A stretch of 61,777 bases of DNA, from assembly GCA_023265025.1 (NCBI GenBank), contig JAHFUP010000021.1, positions 1 to 61,777 on the forward strand. Reading direction: 5' to 3'. The notes under the pieces were generated by a model, which did not search any database, was not told the origin of the DNA, and saw only the letters and a list, made by a program, of their open reading frames with translations. The stretch's first letter is position 1. Each line of letters opens with the position of its first letter. Origin of the DNA: Acidimicrobiia bacterium (GTDB lineage: Bacteria; Actinomycetota; Acidimicrobiia; Acidimicrobiales; AC-14). The translations under genes were made by a program, and so were the position numbers. Positions 49,027-57,010 of the stretch are shown here, piece by piece.

Positions 49027-50163
49027 GTGGCTGAGAGCTCGAAAGTAATCCCGGTGTTCCAGCCGCTACTGGAGGCGGAGGAATTGGACGCCTGTCGGCA
49101 GGCCCTCGAGGACGGATGGCTCGGAATGGGGAGGTCTGTCGGACACTTTGAGGACGAGCTCTCCGCCTTCTTGGCGCTTGGCGACCGACGCATAGCTGCG
49201 GTGAGCACCGGACATGCGGCCCTGCACCTCGCCATGTTAGTGGCGGGCGTCGGGCGCGGCGATGAAGTGATAACTCCCTCGTTCAACAACATTGCAGACC
49301 TCCAGGCTGTCCTGGCCTGTGGCGCAACTCCAGTCTTCTGCGACGTCCGCGATGACACACTTTGCATAGACCTAGAGCAGGTCGAAGGCCTACTTTCCCC
49401 GCGCACGAAGGCAATCGTCGCCACCGACTACGGCTGCCATCTATCTGACCACGATCATCTCGGTGCATTGCGCGAAGCGCACGGCGTACGCGCCATACAC
49501 GACGCCGCCCACTCCTTCGGAGCAACATACAACAATCGAATGATCGGGAGCTTCTCAGACATCGCCATATTCAGCTTCGATCCGGTGAAGACAATCACCT
49601 GTATAGACGGCGGTGCCGTCGTAGTCCAGTCCCAAGAGGAACTCGAATCTTTACACGAGATGAGATTGATCGGGATGGGTCAAGCGGCCTCGGTCATGTA
49701 TCAGAATCAGCGCGCGTGGTCCTATGACGTCAAACGCATCGGGTTCCGATACCACCTCGCCAACCTTCACGCGGCTCTGGGCCTTAGCCAGCTACAAAAG
49801 ATGGAACGCATTACTGCGAACCGCCGCCGGTACTTCGACATCTATACGAGCAGGTTGGACGGGATAAATCAATTGAGGACGCCCAAGACCACGCATCCAG
49901 GTTCGGTGCCGTTTTTGTTCTATGTCCGGGTCCCCTCGGAGGTTCGGGTCCCGTTCCGGCAGCACCTGAGCGCCCACGGCGTAGATACGGGGATCCACTG
50001 GCAACCTGGGCACCTGATGCAACTCTTTGAAGGCTGCCCTCGCGGTGATTTGTCGGTTACCGAGGTCGTCGGTCAAGAAATTGTATCGCTTCCGTTTCAT
50101 TCTTCGATGTCGGACGGGACGATTGAGCGGGTCGTAGAGGCGGCTCGGTCGTTTTGGAATTGA
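49027..50163 (+). CDS. PLP-dependent sugar aminotransferase (DegT/DnrJ/EryC1/StrS family)
   Basis: 378 residues. PVFQPLLEAEELDACRQALE is the family opening, AVSTGHAALHLAMLVAGVGR the cofactor-phosphate region, VITPSFNNIADLQAVLACGA next, and AIHDAAHSFGATYNNRMIGS with FSFDPVKTITCIDGGAVVV holds the PLP-binding Lys (VKT, where the family has KxxxxGEGG). These enzymes aminate 3- or 4-keto sugars bound to a nucleotide. The adjacent N-acetyltransferase suggests the product is an acetamido sugar. GTG start supported by GGGAGG nine bases upstream; an in-frame ATG at 49006 lies before that site. Codon use is less GC-rich than neighbours to the left. Confidence 0.88.
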   Translation: MAESSKVIPVFQPLLEAEELDACRQALEDGWLGMGRSVGHFEDELSAFLALGDRRIAAVSTGHAALHLAMLVAGVGRGDEVITPSFNNIADLQAVLACGATPVFCDVRDDTLCIDLEQVEGLLSPRTKAIVATDYGCHLSDHDHLGALREAHGVRAIHDAAHSFGATYNNRMIGSFSDIAIFSFDPVKTITCIDGGAVVVQSQEELESLHEMRLIGMGQAASVMYQNQRAWSYDVKRIGFRYHLANLHAALGLSQLQKMERITANRRRYFDIYTSRLDGINQLRTPKTTHPGSVPFLFYVRVPSEVRVPFRQHLSAHGVDTGIHWQPGHLMQLFEGCPRGDLSVTEVVGQEIVSLPFHSSMSDGTIERVVEAARSFWN

Positions 50164-50203
50164 GGAGGATGAAGCCGTACATGCGAGAGGACGCAGCTCG
50201 ACT

Positions 50204-50845
50204 GTGACGTCCCGGCACACAGGGAGGCAGCTGCTTCTCGCGATGAAGCAGGCCGCGGGTGCCGACGACGCCGGCTTGACGCTTCCAGTGGGCGCACCCG
50301 TGAAGGGTCTCCTCCGACCACTAGGTGCCAGCCCAGCCCGACTCCGCCCTGAGGACGTACGGATTCTCACTGCCGCTCGGAACCGCTTCGTGTCATCGTT
50401 CTTGACCGAGTTCGTGGCTACGGAGGAGCGCACCACTCGGTGGCTGGTCGAACATGTCGGTTTGAGCGACGCCAAAATTCTTTTTATGTATGACGATGTG
50501 AATCGGATTCCGTGCGGCTACATGGGGTTGGACTTCATAGACTGGGAGTCCGGGAGGGGGGAGGCCGACGCCATTGTGCGAACCGGCGACGGTCCGAAGG
50601 GTTTCATGACCGAAGGCCTTCGGACACTGATGCGCTGGGCGGAGAATGGGCTCGGTCTTCGGGACCTCAGTGTTCGGGTGAGATCAGACAATGACGCATT
50701 GCGCTTCTACGAACGCGCCGGCTTCCGACAGTTCAGGGCGATGCCACTGGTTCGCCACGAGGACGCCCAGGGCACCCGCTGGATCGAGGAGCCCAACGGT
50801 GACCCCCGTGGTATTTCGCTCATATATTTGCGTTGGGAAGGTTAG
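50204..50845 (+). CDS. GNAT-family N-acetyltransferase, probably acting on the amino sugar
   Basis: 213 residues. The C-terminal 160 residues are a GNAT fold: ILFMYDDVNRIPCGYMGLDF, GKGF-like GPKGFMTEGLRTLMRWAENG (acetyl-CoA loop region) and LSVRVRSDNDALRFYERAGF with the classic N-x-x-A-x-x-x-Y-x-x-x-G-F end. The N-terminal 45 residues are not conserved. It follows the aminotransferase by 40 bases on the same strand, so it most likely acetylates the amino group that enzyme installs. It converges with the CmcI-like gene. GTG start at a non-overlapping position; ATG at 50243 is an alternative. Confidence 0.8.
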   Translation: MTSRHTGRQLLLAMKQAAGADDAGLTLPVGAPVKGLLRPLGASPARLRPEDVRILTAARNRFVSSFLTEFVATEERTTRWLVEHVGLSDAKILFMYDDVNRIPCGYMGLDFIDWESGRGEADAIVRTGDGPKGFMTEGLRTLMRWAENGLGLRDLSVRVRSDNDALRFYERAGFRQFRAMPLVRHEDAQGTRWIEEPNGDPRGISLIYLRWEG

Positions 50846-50890
50846 GGGTTTCCCAGTGATATCGAGGCGGTGGGAAAGCCACATTAGCGT

Positions 50891-51661
50891 TCACCTGACC
50901 CGCCGCAGCCAGCCACCAGGCCAGTACGTGACTTCACCCGAGGTCACGCCCTCGTTGAACGGAGGCGTGGGCGGTTGCATGACGAAGTCGTCATGGGTCC
51001 GAAGGAACTCAACCGCAGCTTCACGAGGGTTGTCGAAGTCCCACGATGGTCCGGATCGGGGCGCACCGACGAGATCGCCCATGATGCCGTCGGCGGCGAC
51101 GATGTAGGAGCCCGGGGAGACGAGGGGCGCATACGCCTCCAATTCGGCAAGCACGTGCGCCTTGGAGTGATTGCTGTCGAGTGAAACGAGCACTCGCTGT
51201 CCCAACCCGACCATTTCCCTCACCTGGTCGACGACCTCGGGCGAGATCGAACTACCTTCGATCAGCTGGATACGATCGAAAAGCTCATGATTCTCGATGG
51301 CTTTTCGATTCTGCTCACGAATGTCGATATCGATACCGATGACCCGGCCATGGCCCATGGCTTTGAGAAGGCTGGCGTAGAAGACCAGGGATCCCCCATG
51401 GGCGATGCCGGTTTCGAGAATGACGTCGGGGCGGAGTCGGTACACGACCTCCTGCATCCGGATCATGTCCTCTGGGAGCTGGATGATGGGCCGGCCCATC
51501 CACGTGAAGCTGTAAACGTACTTCGTATCCCAACCAAGCCTCAACCACGCCTTTGACACAATGGCAAACGCTTCCGGAGTGGCGAAGGGGAATCGCGATT
51601 CGTTGTCGCCTTCTTCCACCGTCACGAACTCAGAGTCGAAGTCTATTCGAAGGACAGTCAC
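50891..51661 (-). CDS. CmcI-like SAM-dependent methyltransferase (cephalosporin hydroxylase family)
   Basis: 256 residues. YSFTWMGRPIIQLPEDMIRM and VILETGIAHGGSLVFYASLL (SAM loop) followed by VIGIDIDIREQNRKAIENH, RVLVSLDSNHSKAHVLAELE and AADGIMGDLVGAPRSGPSWD match the CmcI/cephalosporin-hydroxylase family end to end. Despite the name these are Mg2+-dependent methyltransferases common in polysaccharide loci. It probably O-methylates a sugar. It stands alone on the minus strand between genes on the plus strand. Confidence 0.88.
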   Translation of the reverse strand: MTVLRIDFDSEFVTVEEGDNESRFPFATPEAFAIVSKAWLRLGWDTKYVYSFTWMGRPIIQLPEDMIRMQEVVYRLRPDVILETGIAHGGSLVFYASLLKAMGHGRVIGIDIDIREQNRKAIENHELFDRIQLIEGSSISPEVVDQVREMVGLGQRVLVSLDSNHSKAHVLAELEAYAPLVSPGSYIVAADGIMGDLVGAPRSGPSWDFDNPREAAVEFLRTHDDFVMQPPTPPFNEGVTSGEVTYWPGGWLRRVR

Positions 51662-52246
51662 ACTGTCATGCTAGGCGCAGACTGACCTGCCGGTTCACCG
51701 GCTTCAGGCCGGCTCTCCGCAACGTCGATATCGGTGGCGGCGAAGCGATCGACGCCGGAGCTCGTGGTCGCGGGGTGCAGGGGTCGATGGGTGACCGAGT
51801 AGACCACCGGCCCTCAGCTCAGCCGGTCGCGCGGTAGTCGTGCGGACCCAAGCTCATGCCCGACCCGAGAGGCGGCTGAGCGAGTCAGGTGAGCGCCGCC
51901 CGCCCCTGGCGGCGCTGCACTTCGTTTGCGGGATCGTCCAGGTGAGCCCGGGTGCGCTCCGCAAAGAATCCGCACGTGCCGATCCCGGCACTCCGTGCGA
52001 GGGCATCGGCACAGGCAATTGCACTTTACTGAGACACGTCGAACCATATCGCAGTGAATGGCAGGGTGCGATTCTGCATAGTCTCTCAAAGTTTCGCAAG
52101 TGCTAACACACTACGGGCGCTTTGGCGAGAAGCACCACTGCCTCATCGATGGCTCAGTACCTCGGAAGCCGGAGCGGTCACGTTCACTGATACAATGGCT
52201 CGCACGTTGCGAAACCGTCATGCGATTCCTGCAGGAGACAATCCGA
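51662..52246. other. 585-base gene-free region with GC hairpins
   Basis: No open frame here looks like a protein in either direction. A perfect 9-bp hairpin, AGCGCCGCC (51892-51900) with GGCGGCGCT (51908-51916), lies mid-way, and an inverted CCGG-rich stretch near 51693-51715 may also pair. Base composition falls to the right, toward the 3,5-epimerase. TACAAT near 52192 could be a -10 box for that gene. The size suggests lost gene content or a long regulatory leader. Confidence 0.4.
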
Positions 52247-52822
52247 ATGACCGCCACCCATTTTTGGTTGCAGGAGACTAGACTGTCTGGATGTATCGTC
52301 GTCGAGTCGATTTTGGCCGAGGACGATCGGGGCTGTTTCGGCCGCACGTACTCCACCGAGGAGTTCGCCGCCATCGGACTGGATATCCGATTTGTCGAAT
52401 GTAGCGTCTCCAGGAATCCCAGAGCGGGGACAATGCGAGGTCTCCATTTTCAAACTGCACCGTACGAGGAGACCAAACTCGTGAGTTGCAGTCGAGGTCG
52501 CATCTTCGATGTTGCTGTCGATCTCCGTGTCGAGTCGGAGACATTCGGAGGATGGACGGCAGTGGAGCTCTCTGCGGACCGCCTTCAAGCGCACTACATA
52601 CCCAGGGGGATGGCCCACGGATTCATAACCCTCGAGGCGGACTCAGACGTCCGCTACCAGATATCAGTCCCCTATCGGCCCGATGCGGCGCGCGGCGTCC
52701 GCTGGGACGATGCCGAGATCGGAATCGCCTGGCCTGATGTCGGGGTGCTGACGATGTCGGATCGCGATCGGAACCTCCCGACCCTTGCCGACCTTGATGC
52801 TACGTTGTCGATGCGTGGGTGA
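52247..52822 (+). CDS. dTDP-4-dehydrorhamnose 3,5-epimerase family protein (RfbC-like)
   Basis: 191 residues. GCIVVESILAEDDRGCFGRT, FVECSVSRNPRAGTMRGLHF with the catalytic His, VSCSRGRIFDVAVDLRVES, ELSADRLQAHYIPRGMAHGF and YRPDAARGVRWDDAEIGIAW match the RmlC cupin fold. It epimerises 4-keto sugars at C3 and/or C5. No dTDP-sugar genes (rmlA, rmlB) are present, while CDP-sugar genes lie 3 kb downstream, so the true substrate may be a CDP-4-keto-deoxy sugar. ATG chosen because AGGAG lies nine bases upstream; the open frame reaches much further back without family match. Confidence 0.88.
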   Translation: MTATHFWLQETRLSGCIVVESILAEDDRGCFGRTYSTEEFAAIGLDIRFVECSVSRNPRAGTMRGLHFQTAPYEETKLVSCSRGRIFDVAVDLRVESETFGGWTAVELSADRLQAHYIPRGMAHGFITLEADSDVRYQISVPYRPDAARGVRWDDAEIGIAWPDVGVLTMSDRDRNLPTLADLDATLSMRG

Positions 52823-52843
52823 TACCACGAAAAGCAAGCTCGC

Positions 52844-53686
52844 ATGGCGCCTGAGCGCGCCGTAGCACCGAGCGTGGTCGTCGTTACGCCACCGCGGGGC
52901 TGGGCAGCGCTGAACCTGAGAGACCTTTGGGCTCATCGAGACCTCGTCTACTTCCTGGCATGGCGCGACGTGAAGGTCCGATACGCCCAGGCGTCGATTG
53001 GCGTTGCGTGGGCCGTTCTCCAGCCGCTTCTCATGATGGTCGTCTTCACCGTATTTCTTGGAAGGCTGGCGAAAGTTCCCTCCGACGGCATCCCCTACCC
53101 GGTGTTCGCCTTCAGTGGCCTCCTCCCGTGGACGTACTTCTCCAACGCGACCGGCACTGCCACAGAAAGTCTGGTTTCCAGTTCCAACTTGGTGTCGAAG
53201 GTGTATTTCCCACGGCTGGCGATACCGCTGGCCGCACTTCTCTCCTGGCTTCCCGACCTGCTGGTGGCAACCGGGATGCTGATCATGATGATGCTCGCCT
53301 ATGGGCTCATGCCGGCGTGGACCACAGTGCTCCTGCCGGTTTTCGCTCTTTACGCGTTGCTGGCGGCTTCGAGTGTGAGTGTGTGGCTCTCGGCACTCAA
53401 CGTTGCCTATCGGGATGTGCGTTATGCGGTTCCCTTTCTGATCCAGCTTTGGCTTTTCGCCACCCCCGTGGTCTATCCGGCGAGCCTGGTGCCCGGGCGG
53501 TTCCGGGCTTTGTTCGGCCTCAACCCTATGGCCGGCGTCGTCGAGGGTTTCCGCTGGGGCCTGCTCGGGCGGGGTCACCCACCATGGGCGCTCATGGGAG
53601 TATCCGCCGCGGTGGCACTCGTCCTGTTGGTTGGTGGCCTCTATCACTTCCGGCGCGTTGAGCACGGGTTCGCCGATGTCATCTGA
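52844..53686 (+). CDS. wzm: ABC-2 polysaccharide exporter permease (Wzm-like)
   Basis: 280 residues. [20 protein letters not shown] with [16 protein letters not shown] is the cytoplasmic entry helix signature of TagG/Wzm/KpsM permeases. Six membrane segments follow, with [13 protein letters not shown] and [16 protein letters not shown], the typical end blocks. Together with the ATPase gene overlapping its end, it forms the channel that exports finished lipid-linked O-polysaccharide. It follows the 3,5-epimerase by 21 bases. The start has ATG with a weak upstream purine stretch. Confidence 0.93.
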   Translation: MAPERAVAPSVVVVTPPRGWAALNLRDLWAHRDLVYFLAWRDVKVRYAQASIGVAWAVLQPLLMMVVFTVFLGRLAKVPSDGIPYPVFAFSGLLPWTYFSNATGTATESLVSSSNLVSKVYFPRLAIPLAALLSWLPDLLVATGMLIMMMLAYGLMPAWTTVLLPVFALYALLAASSVSVWLSALNVAYRDVRYAVPFLIQLWLFATPVVYPASLVPGRFRALFGLNPMAGVVEGFRWGLLGRGHPPWALMGVSAAVALVLLVGGLYHFRRVEHGFADVI

Positions 53687-55001
53687 AGCATTGCATTCCG
53701 CGATACGCGTGGAGGGCCTCGGAAAGCAATATCGGCTCGGTGCTTCGACTGGAGGGCGGGCCAGCTACGGGTCGTTGCGAGAGGATCTGCTTCGATCGGT
53801 GCGGCGGCGGGAACGGGCTCCTGAAGTCGATCGCACGTTCTGGGCCCTGCGCAACGTTTCTTTCGCGATCCAGCCGGGGGAGCGGGTGGGCATCATCGGG
53901 CGCAACGGTGCCGGCAAGAGCACGCTCCTGAAGCTCCTCGCCCGGATCACGGCGCCGACCGAGGGTCGAGCCGAACTCCGTGGCCGGGTAGGTTCGCTCC
54001 TTGAGGTCGGAACTGGGTTCCACGCTGAGCTGAGCGGTCGGGACAACATCCTCTTGAGTGGCGCGATCCTCGGGATGCGCCGCAGCGAGATACAGGCAAA
54101 AACTGATGAGATCGTAGAGTTCGCCGGTGTCGAAGCGTTCCTCGACACGCCGGTCAAGCGATATTCCTCGGGCATGTATCTCCGGCTGGCCTTCGCCGTC
54201 GCCGCCCATCTGGAGCCCGATATTCTCCTCGTGGACGAGGTTCTCGCCGTCGGGGACGCGGATTTCCAAAAGAAGTGCCTCGGACGCATGGAAGACATCG
54301 GCGAGAGCGGTCGGACCGTCGTGTTCGTATCCCACTCGATGCCCTCCGTTTTGCGCCTCTGCGAACGGGTGATCCTGCTCGACCGAGGTGGTCTCGTGGC
54401 GGATGGGAACGCGCAGGAAGTGCTTCGTACGTACCTTGACTCGGGTCTCGGTTCGGCCGCAGAGCGCCACTGGGAGACACCCGAGTTGGCCCCGGGTGAC
54501 GAGGTCGCTCGGCTGCGGTCTGTGCGAGTACGCGACGACCGAGGAGTTGTGACCGAAGAGCTCGACATCCGCCGTCCGGTGTCACTTGAGCTCGAGTACT
54601 GGCACATGAGGGACGACGAGGACCTCCGTCCCTCGGCCAATCTGCACGTCACCAACGAAGACGGCGTAGTGCTGTTTGCCACGAGCGACTTCAACAATCA
54701 TCGCTGGAGGGAGACACGCCGGACGCCTGGTGTGGTGCGGGCGACGTGCCATATCCCCGGGAACTTCCTTGCCGAAGGCCGGTTTTTCGTTCTCGCTGCG
54801 ATCAGCACATACAACCCCACGCGTGTGCACGCGCTCGAGGCCGATGCTGTTTCATTCCATGTGGTCGACCGCAGTACGGGAGACGGCGTCCGCGGCGAGT
54901 ATGCGAACGCGTGGCCCGGAGTCGTCCGGCCGATGTTGGACTGGTCCATCATCGAGCCGAAGCCGATTCCATTGAGCGGCGCCGATCGTCAACTCGGATG
55001 A
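53676..55001 (+). CDS. wzt: ABC polysaccharide exporter ATPase with C-terminal substrate domain (Wzt-like)
   Basis: 441 residues. Walker [10 protein letters not shown] at 75-83, the signature YSSGM at 163-167 ([11 protein letters not shown]), Walker [13 protein letters not shown] at 183-194 and H-loop VSHSMPS. Residues about 265-430 are a Wzt_C-type beta-sandwich ([35 protein letters not shown]) that recognises a modified end of the polymer in O9a-type export. The domain suggests length and end-cap control by the exporter. The start overlaps the permease by 11 bases; a start at 53631 would lie inside it. Its stop overlaps the epimerase remnant as ATGA. Confidence 0.93.
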   Translation: MSSEALHSAIRVEGLGKQYRLGASTGGRASYGSLREDLLRSVRRRERAPEVDRTFWALRNVSFAIQPGERVGIIGRNGAGKSTLLKLLARITAPTEGRAELRGRVGSLLEVGTGFHAELSGRDNILLSGAILGMRRSEIQAKTDEIVEFAGVEAFLDTPVKRYSSGMYLRLAFAVAAHLEPDILLVDEVLAVGDADFQKKCLGRMEDIGESGRTVVFVSHSMPSVLRLCERVILLDRGGLVADGNAQEVLRTYLDSGLGSAAERHWETPELAPGDEVARLRSVRVRDDRGVVTEELDIRRPVSLELEYWHMRDDEDLRPSANLHVTNEDGVVLFATSDFNNHRWRETRRTPGVVRATCHIPGNFLAEGRFFVLAAISTYNPTRVHALEADAVSFHVVDRSTGDGVRGEYANAWPGVVRPMLDWSIIEPKPIPLSGADRQLG

Positions 55002-55191
55002 GAGCCCTTGTCACAGGCGGGAAGCGCTCTCGACTGCTCCCGGGGAGGAGTTCGTGGTGACCGGCGACCCTGGACCTCTGAACGCTCCGGCGTGGCGCCC
55101 CAGGCACTCGCTGGCCGAGGGCCTACGTGACACGGTGGCATGGTGGGAGGCGCAACCCGAGAAGGCCGTGGCCGGCACTCAGGAACGATGA
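54998..55191 (+). pseudogene. NAD-epimerase gene reduced by internal deletion to its two ends
   Basis: The 5' end encodes MRALVTGG, the start of a short-chain-reductase epimerase, with ATG overlapping the wzt stop. It runs out of frame after eight residues and ends at a TGA 12 codons later. The 3' end encodes APGEEFVVTGDPGPLNAPAW and RPRHSLAEGLRDTVAWW, the C-terminal block of sugar epimerases, ending in TGA that overlaps the cytidylyltransferase ATG. So about 280 codons between NAD-binding start and C-terminus are missing, with frame loss. Coupling to the genes on both sides is retained. What the lost epimerase acted on is unknown; the position suggests the CDP- or UDP-sugar branch. Confidence 0.6.
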
Positions 55192-55964
55192 CCGCGTGCG
55201 TCATCCTGGCCGGCGGCCGGGGCACTCGGATAAGCGAGGAGTCCCACACCCGGCCGAAGCCCATGATCGAGGTCGGATCGCGTCCCATCCTGTGGCACAT
55301 CATGAAGGGCTATTCGAGCTTTGGTGTGCGCGACTTCATCGTGTGCCTCGGGTACCGCGGCTACATGATCAAGGAGTACTTTTTCAACTACTTCCTGCAC
55401 AGCGCTGACGTGACGATCGACATGGAAAGGAACACGGTTGATTATCACGGCAGCCGCAGTGAGCCCTGGCGCGTGACCCTTGTGGAAACCGGTGAATCAA
55501 CGCTGACCGGTGGCCGCGTTCTGCAAGTCAGGCGCTTTCTGGACCCAGAGAAGCCATTCTTTCTCACGTATGGCGATGGCTTGGCGGATATCGACTTCGG
55601 CGCGCAGCTGGCCTTCCATCGTCGTCACGGCGCATTGGCCACGATGACCGTCGTCCGTCCCCCGGCCCGCTTCGGGCGCTCGGTTGTCGAGGACGATCGA
55701 GTCGTTCGGTTCGAGGAGAAGCCCCAAGCTGCCAGCGGGCTCATCAATGGCGGCTTCTTCGTGCTGATGCCGAACGCGCTCGATGTGATCGAGGGAGACG
55801 ACGTGGCATGGGAGAGCCGGCCCCTCGAACGGCTGGTCGACCTCGGCGAGCTGCGGGCGTGGCGGCACGACGGGTTCTGGCAGCCGATGGACACACTTCG
55901 CGAGAAGGAGTTGCTCGAAGCCATGTGGGCATCCGGGAACGCCCCGTGGAAGGCTTGGTCGTGA
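55188..55964 (+). CDS. rfbF: Glucose-1-phosphate cytidylyltransferase
   Basis: 258 residues. MTACVILAGGRGTRISEESH is the nucleotidyltransferase loop, RPKPMIEVGSRPILWHIMKG next, then CLGYRGYMIKEYFFNYFLHS, a block specific to RfbF-type CDP-glucose pyrophosphorylases. FFLTYGDGLADIDF holds the catalytic Asp pair and FEEKPQAASGLINGGFFVL completes the site. Makes CDP-glucose from CTP and glucose-1-phosphate. The start ATG overlaps the previous remnant (ATGA) and its end overlaps the dehydratase by GTGA, so the CDP-sugar genes are coupled. Confidence 0.94.
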   Translation: MTACVILAGGRGTRISEESHTRPKPMIEVGSRPILWHIMKGYSSFGVRDFIVCLGYRGYMIKEYFFNYFLHSADVTIDMERNTVDYHGSRSEPWRVTLVETGESTLTGGRVLQVRRFLDPEKPFFLTYGDGLADIDFGAQLAFHRRHGALATMTVVRPPARFGRSVVEDDRVVRFEEKPQAASGLINGGFFVLMPNALDVIEGDDVAWESRPLERLVDLGELRAWRHDGFWQPMDTLREKELLEAMWASGNAPWKAWS

Positions 55965-57010
55965 CCTCGGCCTTCTGGGCTGGCCGCCGGGTGCTCCTCA
56001 CCGGCCATACCGGTTTCAAGGGGGCGTGGCTGACCCTGTGGCTGCAGCGTCTCGGAGCCCACGTGACGGGGATAGCGCTCCCGCCAGCCGACGACGACGG
56101 CGCCTTCGGCGCGCTGGGTCCGTGGCCTGACCTCGATTCGCACTTCGTCGACATTCGGCGCCGGCCGGAGCTGCGCGCCGTCGTGGAGAGGTCGGATCCG
56201 CAGGTTGTTTTTCACCTCGCGGCCCAGCCATTGGTGCGGGCCGGCTTTTCCGACCCGATCGATACGTACGAAGTGAACGTCATGGGAACCGTGAACCTCC
56301 TTGAAGCCCTTGACAGGACGACTTCGCTGCAAGCCGTCGTCGTGGTGACGACCGACAAGGTCTATGCCGACTCCGGCGACGGACGCCCGATGGCAGAGGA
56401 TGACCGGCTCGGTGGGCTCGACGCCTACAGCACATCCAAGGCCTGTTCCGAGTTGGTGGCCAAGGGCTGGGTCTGGTCACAGAAGCGCCCGGGACTGGCC
56501 ACGGCGCGGGCCGGTAACGTGATAGGCGGAGGGGACGTGGCTCCTGACCGTTTGCTGCCCGATGCCCGTCGGGCTCTGCGCATCGGGCGTCCGCTGCGTC
56601 TTCGGTACCCGAAGGCGATCCGACCGTGGCAGTTCGTGCTGGAACCCTTGCATGGTTATCTTCTGCTCGCCGAGCGCCTCGTCGAATGCCCCCTTGCGAC
56701 CCCCCCGGCACTGAATTTCGGTCCGACACACGAGGCCCAAATTCCCGTGGCGGAAGTGGTGGACCGCGCCTTCCGGATGGCCGGCGGCGGACGGTGGGAG
56801 CTGGAGGACGAGGCGCAGCCCCACGAGTCCCCTGTCCTGCGACTGGACGCAGGCCTCGCAGCGGAGACACTTGGCTGGCAGCCGCGACTTGACCTCGACC
56901 AGGCGCTGGGGTGGACGATCGAGTGGTGGCGAGCGGAGGCGGGGGGCGCGAGCCTCAGCGCGCTCGCCCACGCGCAGATCGAGCGCTACGAAGCGCTGGT
57001 GGCGGATTGA
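55961..57010 (+). CDS. rfbG: CDP-glucose 4,6-dehydratase
   Basis: 349 residues. RVLLTGHTGFKGAWLTLWLQ is the NAD-binding loop with the HTGFKGxW variant typical of RfbG. FHLAAQPLVRAGFSDPIDTY, VVVTTDKVYADSGDGRPMAE and the YSTSKACSELVAKGW pair (YxxxK) follow. It converts CDP-glucose to CDP-4-keto-6-deoxyglucose, the branch point to abequose, tyvelose and C-methylated sugars. GTG start inside GTGA; upstream frame is shared with rfbF. It ends in TTGA overlapping the methyltransferase. Confidence 0.94.
   Translation: MTSAFWAGRRVLLTGHTGFKGAWLTLWLQRLGAHVTGIALPPADDDGAFGALGPWPDLDSHFVDIRRRPELRAVVERSDPQVVFHLAAQPLVRAGFSDPIDTYEVNVMGTVNLLEALDRTTSLQAVVVVTTDKVYADSGDGRPMAEDDRLGGLDAYSTSKACSELVAKGWVWSQKRPGLATARAGNVIGGGDVAPDRLLPDARRALRIGRPLRLRYPKAIRPWQFVLEPLHGYLLLAERLVECPLATPPALNFGPTHEAQIPVAEVVDRAFRMAGGGRWELEDEAQPHESPVLRLDAGLAAETLGWQPRLDLDQALGWTIEWWRAEAGGASLSALAHAQIERYEALVAD

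Noticed and set aside
51840-52106. Short ORFs on both strands in the gene-free region
   Set aside because: No conserved motifs, no ribosome sites and mutually overlapping; treated as noise.
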